Shown piece after piece: positions 1 through 11,459 of a stretch of DNA of 64,000 bases. Position numbers and translations under genes: made by a program. The stretch lies in NCBI RefSeq assembly GCF_921293095.1, contig NC_060252.1, positions 78,760,866-78,824,865 of the forward strand. Reading direction: 5' to 3'. Position 1 is the stretch's first letter. Each line of letters opens with the position of its first letter. The stretch is from Ischnura elegans. Taxonomy: Eukaryota > Arthropoda > Insecta > Odonata > Coenagrionidae. The notes under the pieces were generated by a model. That model was not told where the DNA came from. It searched no databases and saw nothing but the letters and a program-made list of their open reading frames with translations.

Positions 1-132
1 TTTATCCATTTTGTAGGACAATATTTCGTCAACGTTCCAGTTGGCTTCCTCAGGTCCACCTCAGGTCACTTCAGTGGACCTGAAGAAGCCATCTGGAACG
101 TTGGCGAAATATTGTCCTACAAAATGGATAAA
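1..132. repeat. 59-bp-arm inverted repeat, Penelope-associated type
   Basis: Bases 1-59 and 74-132 are reverse complements with three mismatches, separated by a 14-base spacer. The left arm may continue upstream of the window. The right arm read forward is open (EEAIWNVGEILSYK and on). I associate this type of sequence with Penelope-like elements in arthropods, but that is memory rather than proof. Each arm, read outward, holds CUGANGA, a short GCC/GGC stem, GAAA and GUC in hammerhead order. Confidence 0.6.
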
Positions 133-2062
133 CGCGGAAGAATACCCGGAAAAATCACCAGATACCATCATAATCTCCGCGGAAGCCTACTTGGAAACAT
201 TTATTTAAGTCCTTAATTGTTTGAGGGCAGAACGAATTCCCATGCCTATCCATTCAGAAAATCTCCATTAATTTCTCGTTTCTGTCTTACCTGAAAACAT
301 GACGTTAGCCAATTCTACAAAATAAGAGTTGGGGAGCATTGAGGGATATGGTAGGGAAGGCCTTAGAATAAAAATTGATCCTAATTGGAATAGAATTTTG
401 TGAATATGTCTCAAGGGTTTCAACTTCAACGCGTACAAATTCAATTAATTAGTTACAATGTGATTAAAATCGGTTTATCTGAAGGTCTCCTTTAGTACAC
501 TAGAAATGAATGCTATTTAGATGGAATTTATGCGGCCCAAATTGTGACTCCGTTGAGTTCAAATAGGGCATATCAGTAAGGATATCCACGGGAGGTGGTT
601 GGACGAAGAAAAACATTAAGCATAAACAAATTTTCATAATTTTTGCAACATAGTCTCTGCCATTAGTTTTAATTTTCCTTTTTCGCGCAAACAACATTAA
701 CACTGCCAACGATACACATGCGCTATTGTTTTAATTATCATTGGTAAACTGGCTGGATGGGGTGAGCTTTGACTCACCGGTACAGCTTCTGCATACGCAC
801 CTTCGGCGCTGACATTTAGTGACTATATACAACAAAAGGAATTAACTTACAAAACCTCAAAAATTGCATGTGTTTCTTTCAAACTAGTAAATAAGGCAGC
901 AAAGCAGTAGCCATCATAAGATCGTGTTCGCAGTAATTTTTTTTAAAATTAATCAACTCAAGTCCGTATCATAACCAAGGAGTACCTCAGGGTAGAAGCT
1001 ACTCCTCCCGCCGGTGCTTGACTAAGCGCGACAAACCAGTATTGCCGCTAAAGCACCTTCTAACCTCTTTTGTCCTAACCTTGAAATATCCGTTGGTTTA
1101 TGGCGGCAAACGACATTATATTGCACCTAAGCATACAAATGAATACAAAAAGCAGACTGAATTAAAAACTAATGAAGCACAGTTCCTGAGTATATTAACT
1201 CAACTCTAACACCTGCTAATTTATTCCATTTTTATGGCATACTAAAAAAATAGAGATGCCATTTTTAATCGACCACATAGCCAGCAAGCAAATTTTTATT
1301 CAAATCCGACCAGCAACTCATCGGACACTTTCCTTGGCAAAAAAACATTTCCCCATAAGAAATATGACTAGTAGTTATAGCTCTGAAAATACGCCTCCAG
1401 GTGTTTGAAATACAGATGGAATGATCGTAAATTATATTTAGAACTTAGCATTATTGATGATATGTTTACGACTTGATGCCAGCGCTTTCTCTGGTACGAT
1501 TTACCACACTCACGATCATTGCTGCGATTTATTAGTCTCCGGAGAGGGATAAAAATTACGAGATTTCTTTCGACTTGGGGAACAAATACTCAGAAATGAA
1601 GAGACGAATCTTAGCACAATGCAACACGGAACCACAGCCGCCATAGGGCAGTAAACAGCCTTAAACACCTTTGCAAGTAATTTCGTGCGTCAATTTATTG
1701 TTTGGGCATTTCCATGAAAATGTCAACTTTTTCTCTCAAATTAAAATTTAGTTGGGAAATATTTTATTTGGATATATAAACAGTTAAATGATTGAATTTT
1801 ATGAAATCGGTATTTAATTTGTTCAAATAACTTAGTTACTCATTTGTTGATTATTGAATTCAAGATGGCAGTCAAGGATTGGTAATGAACTATTTTATCA
1901 TAGTTTAAAGAGAAATATATATCAACAAAGAAGGGAAGCTGTTTTTTATTGAACTTTTTGTTTTATGTTGTATTGCTTTGGCAACGTTTTTAAACAAACA
2001 TCACCTTAAATATGCAATGTATAAAGGCTTTAAAATATGTATGTATGTGCAGGTACATAAAT
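133..2062. other. AT-rich stretch with no recognised gene
   Basis: Short open frames only (at most about 70 codons), none with a motif I recognise. The first ~100 bases continue the sequence attached to the inverted repeat and may be its 3' flank. The rest is AT-rich with no visible terminal repeats. Confidence 0.5.
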
Positions 2063-2270
2063 GGTAATTCCGTCACAAAAACTCGAAATTGTTTTTATTC
2101 TATCACTATTTATTATCAAAGAGGGATAATTTTCCTCCTGGAAAGGTAGGTTCTGACACTCGCTAAGGTTTTAATTTTAGATTCTCTCAAAAATGCTTAT
2201 TCTAGGCCATATGGCAGGGTGACGGAATTACTGCGATGTGACGGAATTACTGTGACAGAATTACCTAAAA
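2063..2270. repeat. Left GTAATTCCGTCAC subterminal repeat cluster
   Basis: One direct copy near 2064 and three inverted copies between about 2218 and 2270, one with a T-to-A change. They match the motif cluster on the far side of the pseudogene. Confidence 0.7.
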
Positions 2271-2657
2271 TTAGGTGATGTCTGTTTTTAATAAGCATTA
2301 TTTTTAGATAGCTGTGTTGAATAAATTACCTTATCTCCAACCTCTAAGCTGATATTACATGTTATATATTTAAATTTATCATTAGGTTATGTTAGGTAAA
2401 GGGATATTTTTTGCAGGTGAACTGTTAAAAATATTTTAAGTGCGGTTGAATATAGCCTCCTTATCTCTTCCATGTGAAAATATAGCTTGAAATGGGCAAC
2501 GTATATAGTAAATGTGCATGAGTAGGCCCTACAATAAGAATCAATGTTTAAATTTCCTTATTGAATCACAGAAATGGAAATTAACCTCTAGAAACTGTCC
2601 TTAGAATCTTTATCATATCCACTTAATTATTTCCAGGTAGAAGTGTAATACATAAAT

Positions 2658-4763
2658 ATGGCTAAAACACCTGCAGATAGACAGCGTGATAGTAGAAAGA
2701 GAAGAAAAGAAGCAGGATTACATGAAGAAATGAAAAAAAAGGATAGAGAGAGGAAAAGCAGAATAAAGTAGCAGATGAATAAGAGGCAAATGAAAGACCA
2801 GAAAGAAAAAAATAGATTAGCTCAACGCCGCTTCAAACAAAAACTGAGAGACAGTGCATCAGAGAAACCAGGAGACTCAAATAGAATGTCCACAACCCAA
2901 CCAAGTTATGAAGCCTAAACCTCTTCCATTTTAACATCTCCATACAACAGTAGGCAAAGTCAAGGAAAAGCTGTAAGCAGAATCAAAAAATGTCTCCCTA
3001 AGAGTCCGCGTAAAGTTAACAGAGTTTTGCAATATCTCAACTTACAATATGATGAACCCTCTCCACCTAAGACCCAAAAGGTAACTCATGATGATATTAT
3101 AAACATAATTCAGAAATTCTATATGCAAGATTCAATCAGTTGGATGTGTCCAGGACAGAAAGATTTTGTAATTTCAAGGAAGCCAGATGGCAGCAAAATA
3201 AAGCATCAGAAACGGTATATGCTTTTGACATTGAAAGAAGCATACTATTATTCAAGACAACAACATCCGGATCTCAAATGTGGATTTTTGAAGTTCTGTA
3301 GCTAGCGTCCTACCTACATAAAATGTTTGACGGATGTACCCCACACGACTTGCACTTGCAAGTATCATGAAAATCTAAGATTTTTGTTGAAGGCCCTGTC
3401 AAAGCCAGGAGATGCACAACTCTTTGTACCCACTGAATTCAGACCTTTTTTGGATGCTATTTCATGTGACCAAGAGTTAGAATCCTGCATGAGAGGTGAA
3501 TGTGAAGGATGTGCAGTCAAGTTAAGAAACTTCAGTGATTTGTTTGAAAATCCCCAGACTGAAATCAGGTGGGAACAATGGGAGAAAAGAGGAATCAGAT
3601 ATGAAAAAAATATCCATGAGGGTACAATTGAAGATTGTTCGAATGTTCTCGAAAGTCAACTGATTTTTTTCAAAAGGCATACATTCATCAAAAGAAAGCA
3701 AAGTTCAGCCTTCAAGGATGCGAAGTTAAATTGCGACAAGGAGACTGCAGTCATTCAAGTTGATTTCGCAGAAAACTTGACCATAATCGACCAAAATGAA
3801 ATTCAAGCGGCTCATTGGAACCACCAGCAATTTACTCTCTTCACGGCTTGTATGTGGGCCCAAGATGCTTGTCAGTCGTTTGTAATAGTTCCAGATGAAT
3901 TTACTCATGACAAATATGCAGTAGATGGTTTTTTGAGATCATTACTTCAAGAACTACGCACCATGCATCCAAGCATCAATAAAGTGAGATGCTTTTCTGA
4001 TGGGGCAGCAAGCCAGTTCAAGCAGAGGTACTTATTCGAAAGCATTGCTTTTTTACATGAATTGTTTTCTCTACAAGAACTTGAGTGGAATTTCTTTGCT
4101 AGTAGTCATGGTAAAGGTGCAGTGGATGGAATTGGAGGTGAAATTAAAAGACAAGCAAGACCTGCCATATTATCGGGAAAAGCTAAGATTTCATCAGCCA
4201 AGACTTTGTTTGAATACTGTTGTGCAAAAAATGAGAAAATTAAAATATAGTATATTTCAAGTAATGAACTACGGGCCAATAGAAAAGAAAATCAGGAACG
4301 ATGGGAAAGTATGTCATCTAGCATATTGGGTACCAGAAATACCCATAATGTTGTAGTAGTAGACAGGCATACTGTCTAACTCAAACCTTATACCGAAGCA
4401 ATAAACTACACGACATTTCATTTGAGCCATCAGAAATCCATAAAAAAATATAATAGGTGTGATATCGCTTTAACGAAGACCTTGGCAGTTGGAACTTTTA
4501 TATTGGCCAGCTATAGTGGCAAGAAGAAAAAACTTATGTGTGTAGCTCAAATAGCTTCAGTATCAAATGACGATACCGATTGTTATGAGGTACTGAACCT
4601 ACGCCGAAATGACGGCAAGGGGATGGTGCACATATTTCCGGAGAGAGAAGACAGACGCTGGATTGACAAAATGGACGTCGTTCACCTTGATCATCAGCCT
4701 AAACTTCACATGGTTGGAAAGCGCACTAGTTACTTTTTTCATAATGCAGTGAATGGGCAGTAA
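2658..4763 (+). pseudogene. Transposase-like protein, single frame with five in-frame stops
   Basis: One reading frame runs from ATG 2658 to 4763 (about 700 codons) broken by stops at 2769, 2916, 3303, 4248 and 4377, with no frameshift seen. The N-terminus is a Lys/Arg/Glu-rich basic stretch. The centre has Cys-rich spacing (TCTCKYH, CMRGECEGC) and then RNase-H-like motifs: VDFAEN near 3762, FSDGAASQFK near 3994 and SHGKGAVDG near 4105, which could supply acidic catalytic residues. I recognise this as a protein type found in many animal genomes without a firm superfamily name; Sola or another DDE/D group is possible. Being inside matched subterminal repeats supports a transposase role. Confidence 0.6.
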
Positions 4764-4904
4764 AATAAAAATTAGTGTAAAAGAATAAAAATATTTTTCA
4801 CCTTTAACTATTGCTTTATGTCATTACTTGTTATTTGATTATGCAGAAGTTACATTTTTTGTTTTACCTTTTCATAATTATTGACTGTTAATTCAGAGTT
4901 GTTA

Positions 4905-7900
4905 TGCCCCGTTCACACTACGTCCTTTTTACGCCGGTTAGCCCCGACCATGGTTACAAAACGAGGTGTGAACGCAAGTTCCCGTTAACCGTGGTTGGGA
5001 TTCTGACCACCGTTTTCCGACCATGGTTGGCGGTAGTTCATGCGTGTGTGAACGCAAGTTGGTTAAAAGCTGGTTAGAAAAAGAAGAAGGCGAAGCAGCA
5101 ACGAAGTGGGATAGGAGGAAAGAAAACAGAAAATAAAGTTTCGAAGAGGAGACGGCCGTTATTGTTGAATTATATTCGTCAGAATTAATTCAAAGGAAAG
5201 TGCTATTGATTCATTCCGTAATGTGTTGTATAGTATGAGATTTTAAACCTGATTTAAGTTATGCGATATACTTTATAGTTCGTAGTGAATTAGCTATTAG
5301 CTCGTATTGTATTGTTACGGACAGATTGAATAATGTATATTAATATTTTGCTAGAATTAAGTAAAATGTGCGAAACTACCATAATAAAAATCCGAAGGTC
5401 ACAATGATTTTAATGTTTTGGTAAGAGTTCTTTGTCCCAGTTTGAAAAAGATCACTTATGTTCATCCTTGAACAAAAGTTCTTCCCATATCAATATAAAG
5501 TATCAGGCTAACGGCTAGTCAGATGTAACGATAGAAAATAAATTTAGAAACGTCGGGTGATACCACATATCGCAAAAATTACCACGCTCTCTCTCTTATT
5601 TCATAAGTTAAATTTCAACAATCGTCACATTTCTGCAAGTTATTCGTCCACATTTGAAGAAGAGGTAAAAGAGTTTTAATTTACGGTATAGCATCAGATT
5701 GGATCATGTCCTTTGCAGTGGCGGCTCGTGATTCAAATGCTGGGAGGGGCGCACTCCACCGGGGGGTCATAATTTTTTAATATTTCGTGTATTTTATTAA
5801 GTTTTTACGGCAATCTAGGAATAAAATTTTGTGATGCCAATGTTCCGTTTTTTTCAACAAAAATACCTAGTTTTCCTAATAAAGCTTGATAAATAAGTAC
5901 TAAATGCAGTAGACTCTCGGTCATACGGATCGGCTTAGTCCGGACTCTCGATTATACTGATCAATGATCTTGAAGAATAAAAATATATTTGCTGCGATAT
6001 TTTGCAAATACAAACGAAAATACGTAACTTTAGGTTTTAGCGCCTAAATTCTTCGTGCGGATATGCCCGCAATACACTTATGTTGTTCGCTTTGCAATCA
6101 TAATGCGTTATTTGTCAAATCTATTCAACATTTGCAAAGATTTAGGTAGCAATGACACTTGTAACACCTGAGGAGGGAGGGGAGTGCCACTGACTTCCAC
6201 TAGGTAACAAACACTACTAGAATGCGCGCGCTTTGCTATTGCAGATGTAAACTTTGATTGCGGTGTTCGCGTTGCTTCTTGAATACAGTATGATTTAAAA
6301 TCAATAATTAAACATTTTTCACACATTTTTAACAAAATCTGAAATACTCACATGCCTTTAGTTATATTGCAGAAGTCCATTCTTCTTTCCTTTTGTCCAG
6401 CAAAGTGATCAATTACACGTTCGTTGAAATCAGCGCCGGACAACAATTTCTTTCCGATTGAACACATGGCAAGGGCACTAGTCTATAAATAAACAAGGGA
6501 CGACACAAAATGGGCCGAAGAAAAATACGACCAAAAAGAACAAGGTGCCTGGACACAGATTTGGGGACAATTTTTCCCTATGTTTCCCTAAAACAAAAAC
6601 GAGCACTGTTGATTAATTCAAAATTGTCTTCTTGAATGTACACACAGCACTAAGAAACTTCTTAATCGGCAATTACGCACAGTTAACTCCTCAAAAATGA
6701 TGTCTGAACTCATTTCACTCCGTTCTTTCCGAGAGTCTTGCCGTTACTATAAGGAAGAGTCAAGGGAGATAGAAATCGTGGTCCACTAATGCTGATTCAG
6801 CTGAGGGACGAATTTAAGGTCAGCAAAGGCATTCAAGCAAAACAAAAGACGTCACGGACCATCTCCTTGAGTCTAAGATTCATATGTGGTAAACACACGA
6901 AACGCCAACGGGTCGCACTTGGAATAACCATGTCTTCGAAATCATTGCCATGATATAATAGAATAAAAATTCTAGATCGTAAAAGAAGACGACTCTGAAC
7001 CACAGATAGGAGCTGTAAGGATCTCCGCACTGATATGAACTCTTCGAAGCCACTTAAATCAGACCCAAGTGGACATTTTCCGTCAGACAGCTACCGCTCT
7101 GCCGCTGAGGAATTAGGTGAACATGAACTAATAGAACAAGGATGGCTAGAAAAATGATGAACCTACACACAAAAGGGGCATTGTACGCGGAACTTCTTGA
7201 CATTCATTGAATGACTCTATTTAAAGTCACGTTTTACGGGTTTAATCATTTTTAGTCCTTCACCCTATCACGCACGCACCTATTTCTTAAATTATAAATC
7301 AGTGGGGAATGCTAACTGATTTTTCCTAATACTGCAGGTCTTTTGATAAATTTATCTGAAAATAGGTACCGCATTTCTAAACATCGGGAAGATATGAATA
7401 CATTGTTAAGGCCTAAATATTATAATATCAGTTTCCCCAAGGTTCTTGAAATTCGTAATCATAATAGAACTTTGGCAAATACTCGAGAATACTTTTCCTA
7501 CAACAATACGGCCTTTAACTGGTTGGATTTTATGTGTTCCGGAATTCATACACCAAAAAACGCAAGCATAATGGGATACTTTATTTTCTGTAGCAATACC
7601 TACCAGTAATTAAAAATTAAAATCGTATAACTACACCCAGTACAGTGACCATTCTGATTCCGTACGTCCCTTTTCTGTGGCAGCGCCAAGTAGACGCCAG
7701 ATTATACGCCCGCCGGCCTGCGCAGCGATATCAACTCACACGTCGCTCTGCGCATTCTCGGACGACGTCCCAAGACTTCCATAAGACACAACGTTAGACG
7801 CGTCATAGCACCAGCGGCCCCCACCACTACCACTCTCCATATAACTGCATGGGGATGGATTGGGACGTTCTGGCCAGCGCCCCACGGCTACAAATACGAA

Positions 7901-8682
7901 CTTCTCGCGCTATTTCTTTTCGTGTTTTTCCAACACTTTCGATGTATGTGACTGAAAAAACACTTTGATTAGTTAGATGTATAATTATAAATTAATGGAT
8001 ATTTATTTTTTTTACTTTTTCAAATATTTGGGAGGGGCGGCGTCCGAGAGTCCTTATGGGCAAGCCGCCACTGGTCCTTTGTCAAAGTCAGAAAACAATA
8101 ATAGCTAAGAATGTAATGCAGCGAAAAGTGTATCTCCATCCCAAATCACAAGTGTCTCAAATTGAGGCTCAAGTCTCAAGATTAGGTCCTCGATTTTCTT
8201 CACCTACATCAATGATTTGTCGACAAATCCGAATCAAGGGCAAGTAGTAGTATATGTTGTTGATATCAACCTAATTATCAGTAATATTCGCTTTCATTCG
8301 TATTAAATAGAGCAGTAGAAGAATGCAGGCCACACTATGGATGAAATGATTAGTTGGACGAACACATTTGAATTACCTTCTACGTAGCAAGGAACTATGA
8401 TTGTCGACGCTGGAATGCAATTTTTAATTCATACGCAGCTCATAATATGCACATATGTTTAAATTCATCATCAATATCATTGCAATTAACACAAGAACTT
8501 TTCCCTGCACATTCTATATTTCCTTCCAACAAGTTATTCGCTCTTGTCAATTCATTTTTCACTTGGAATTACTCTACCACTCATCAGATGTCGCCAGGGT
8601 CTAACCATGGTTGAGTGTGAACGCGCGTTGGTTCTGACGTCATCTTACGCTGGTTAAGAAAGATGGTAATGTGAACGGGGCA
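4905..8682. mobile_element. Harbinger-like non-autonomous element with TTA duplication
   Basis: The ends are inverted repeats starting TGCCCCGTTCACA (16 of 17 bases match), flanked by TTA at 4902-4904 and 8683-8685. Related subterminal motifs (CCATGGTT and GTGTGAACGC) occur inside both ends. A 3-bp TTA/TAA duplication is the rule for PIF/Harbinger. Without the nested hAT (5716-8073 plus its duplication) it is about 1.4 kb and shows no transposase, so it was mobilised in trans. Confidence 0.8.
5716..8073. mobile_element. Non-autonomous hAT element with 8-bp duplication
   Basis: Inverted ends CAGTGGCGGCTCGTG and CAGTGGCGGCTTGC are flanked by GTCCTTTG at 5708-5715 and 8074-8081. The 8-bp duplication and CAG-GGCGG ends are hAT hallmarks. 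The 2.36-kb interior has only short open frames and no recognisable transposase. It sits inside the Harbinger-like element and is therefore younger. Confidence 0.85.
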
Positions 8683-8736
8683 TTAGAAGTTAAATGGTCT
8701 CATACTTTGAGTTTGAAACAAGCCTAAACAATTGGT

Positions 8737-9172
8737 TATTCCGTCATGGTAATTCCGTCACAGTAATTCCGTCAAGGTAATTCCATCACGGTAATTCCGT
8801 CACGTGTTTGTTTTTGACTGTTATATACATATAAATAATTTCTAGTTTTGACAAACTGTGCGATCATAAGCAATGCCATAAACATTGTTCATAGCCATAT
8901 TGAAAGTTTTAAAATTCATCTTAGATTCACAGAGTTTGAAGATGTTTGAAGTATTTACACCTAGCAGGTTGACGTGGGAGTAATTCCGTCACAGGCATAC
9001 TTTAGACAAATTTAGAAGATATTTGATGATTAATTTCTTTTCTCTACATGATCGTCATCTTCATAAAAGACTTTTGACTATGCACAGTGCGAAAGGTTTC
9101 AATATTTTATTATTTTACAATTTTATCTAAATATCCTTTTGCACAATTCTCTCCAAAGGTAATTCCGTCACG
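8737..9172. repeat. Right GTAATTCCGTCAC subterminal repeat cluster
   Basis: Five near-copies lie head-to-tail at 8737-8802, with further single copies near 8987 and 9160, all in the orientation opposite to the three inverted copies at the left end. Confidence 0.7.
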
Positions 9173-9537
9173 CATGGAATTGCCCGTTTACTTTTTGCCA
9201 ACAATAAGTCTCACATCATCGAAAAGTGGCTCTTTTCGAAAACGATCATTTAAAACTCGACTATGATTAAGACCCTATGGTAAGCATTTTGTTAGAATGA
9301 GAATAATATAATTATCCGTATAAATCACTCTTACAAACTAACATTAATTCTTCGTTAAAACTTTCGCAGGTACTCGTCATGTTACATAAAAAACTTTTGG
9401 GCTATGTTGCCGCGTTAATTTTCGGGTGGCCCCAACGTATCCCGAGCGATGCCGATCGCTTTTTTAAGGGAGATCAGATTCCCTTGAAAGAGCGACCTGT
9501 TTCAAAATACTGAGAATTTTATAAACAGTTTTTTGGC
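9173..9537. other. Spacer, nothing recognised
   Basis: No open frame or repeat of note between the transposon and the RTE remnant. Confidence 0.4.
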
Positions 9538-10580
9538 GTATTTGTCGATTTTAGCAAAGCTTATTTAAACCAGGGAAAATTGTGGGAAAAATGGAAAGCT
9601 TTGAAATTTCTAGGAAATTAATTGAGTTAGCAAGGCTCAGTGTCACAAATAGCAGATGTAAGGTAAAAGTTGAAAATCAACACGCCACAAGCTTTGAAGT
9701 AAAGGCTGGTGTGAGACAAGGAGATGGCCTATCATCTATACTTTTTAACTTAGCATTGTAAAAGGTACAAAAAGAAATTAGGAAAACGGACTTAGGAATA
9801 AGAATAGGGAGAAATATACCAGTGCTCGCCTTTGTAGATGACTTAGTATTTCTATCGGAAAATAAGGACGACTTAAAAAGCATGACAGCAATTCTGATAA
9901 AAGACAACCAGGAAGTTTGACTGAAAATCAATGATGATAAGACCAAATTTATTCCCTTTGGTCGAAAGCCTGATGACTCCAGAAATATTACAATTCAGAG
10001 TCACAATTTTGAAAGAGTAAATTAATTTACCCTTGGTACTATAATCAACTCAGAAAATAGTGATTCACATGAGATATAAAACAGAAAAAATTCAGCCACT
10101 AGAAGTATGTGTGCCCTAAACAAATTGCTAACATCAAACATTTTATCCGTCAGAACCAAACTTAAAATTTATAAAACCATAATAAGACCAATCCTTCTCT
10201 ATGGAGTTATTGGCAAAAAAAACGGAAAAGAAGTTTATTACCTTCTAAAATAGCGTTGAGGAAAGTTGTTGGACCCAAAAGAGAAAAATGGAACCTGGAG
10301 AATAAAATACAACAGGGAAATCAGGAACCTTTTCAACTCACCAAACGTATTAGCTGAAGGTAAGAGACGGAGATTGCAATGGGCAGGGCACGTCGTTCGA
10401 AGAGTGATAGAGGTCCTATTAAAACAAGTCTAGGCAGAAAGTCCTGATGGAAGACGAGCGAAAAAAATTGAAGGGTGAGGTGTTGATTGTTATGGGGAGA
10501 ATGGTAGTCAGCGAGGATGCCGAAGACGGGAAGAATTGGAGGCAGACATTTGGCGAGGCTAAATGCCATCTAGGGCAGGG
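9538..10580 (+). pseudogene. RTE-type LINE reverse transcriptase remnant
   Basis: Broken frames encode reverse transcriptase blocks in order: FVDFSKAY (motif A), AGVRQGDGLSS (motif B) and LAFVDDLVFLSE (motif C, FVDD in place of YADD), then INDDKTKF and a C-terminal piece including LQWAGHVVRR. In-frame stops and frameshifts lie throughout, for example in FNLAL*KVQKE and after DNQEV. The endonuclease part is missing, as expected for 5' truncation at insertion. The block spacing and the QWAGHV tail suggest the RTE clade. Dead copy. Confidence 0.8.
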
Positions 10581-10849
10581 GTGGGCAATTGTTTGTGCTA
10601 GAGGGCCATTTGCCCAGTAGCAGTAGAGAGCCCAAGAAGACCTCACTGGCACAGGTTACATAACAATGTTTTTTTCTATGCAGTTATTTTAATTTTTATA
10701 TAAATACTATTAACGTATTTCATAACATTATATTACATATGCAGGGGTTGAGACAGATGCTGTTGAGGAGGTGGTAGTGGGTGCAAATATGCCAATAGAG
10801 GTGGCAGAAGCACCAGGTGCCAGCACCAAATCAAAATGCAAGGAGGGTT

Positions 10850-11215
10850 GTGCCTCAGAGGTGACTCTCCAAACAATTCTCAGAGGCCAGAGACAGTTTT
10901 GAAGAACTTGCCTCCAGAAATGAAGATAATATGGAGGTTGGTAATGACCTTATAATTGGATCTGCACTGCCACAAAAATTATACCTTTCTATTGTTATAT
11001 TATCAATCATTTCTTTTATCTCCATTTAGAGAATAGCTATGGCCTTGGAGAGTCAGGCAAAGGCTACAAAAAGCCTGACAAGTATGGTGGAGGCCAACAT
11101 TGAAGTAAATAGGAGGCTAGCCTTGGCATTGGAGGAGCATACAGCCTCCACCAAGGAATTGACGGAGGCCTCAAGGAGGCTAACAGAAGCGTTAAATAAA
11201 TTCAATGCTGAGTAA
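10850..11215 (+). pseudogene. Harbinger accessory (DNA-binding) protein remnant, two exons
   Basis: A likely last exon at 11032-11215 encodes a Leu/Glu-rich helical stretch (ALESQAKATKSL through RRLTEALNKF) and a stop. A good acceptor (ATTTAGAG) precedes it, and an upstream exon ending near 10936 reads into it as KNLPPEMKIIWR. PIF/Harbinger elements carry a second gene beside the transposase, usually transcribed separately, and this one lies next to a minus-strand Harbinger transposase. The upstream exon changes frame, so it looks decayed. Confidence 0.5.
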
Positions 11216-11459
11216 CATGTTAATAATAAATGGCAATGGCATTTACCTAAATTTGGAATGATTTATTTTACTTCCATGAAACTTGTTCTGTTGAGAAAGA
11301 AATTTTTGGAACCAAGGTAGTTAGGTGTAGTGCCTTTATGGCTAGATATCAAGATTAGATGGCAATGATTTTTTTAAGGAAATTTATAAAATGGTTGTTA
11401 CATTGATTATAAGCAGCCATGGGAATCAGACCCTAATTCCTAATTTTTTCAATCATTCC

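Larger units (their letters stand above)
2063..9172 (+). mobile_element. Decayed DNA transposon with GTAATTCCGTCAC subterminal repeats
   Basis: The motif GTAATTCCGTCAC, or a one-base variant, flanks a transposase-like pseudogene. On the left it lies near 2064 (direct) and inverted near 2220, 2238 and 2254. On the right it lies direct in a cluster at 8737-8802 and singly near 8987 and 9160. This pattern is typical of subterminal transposase sites. Exact termini and target duplication could not be fixed, so the limits are the outermost motifs. The element is split by a Harbinger-like insertion at 4905-8682. Confidence 0.6.

Noticed and set aside
1..132. A definite hammerhead ribozyme call
   Set aside because: The core bases are present but helix I and stem II geometry are imperfect; kept as a finding only.
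10575..10600. CAGGGGTGGGCAATTG as a hAT left end
   Set aside because: It looks like a hAT terminus, but no matching right end or 8-bp duplication was found.
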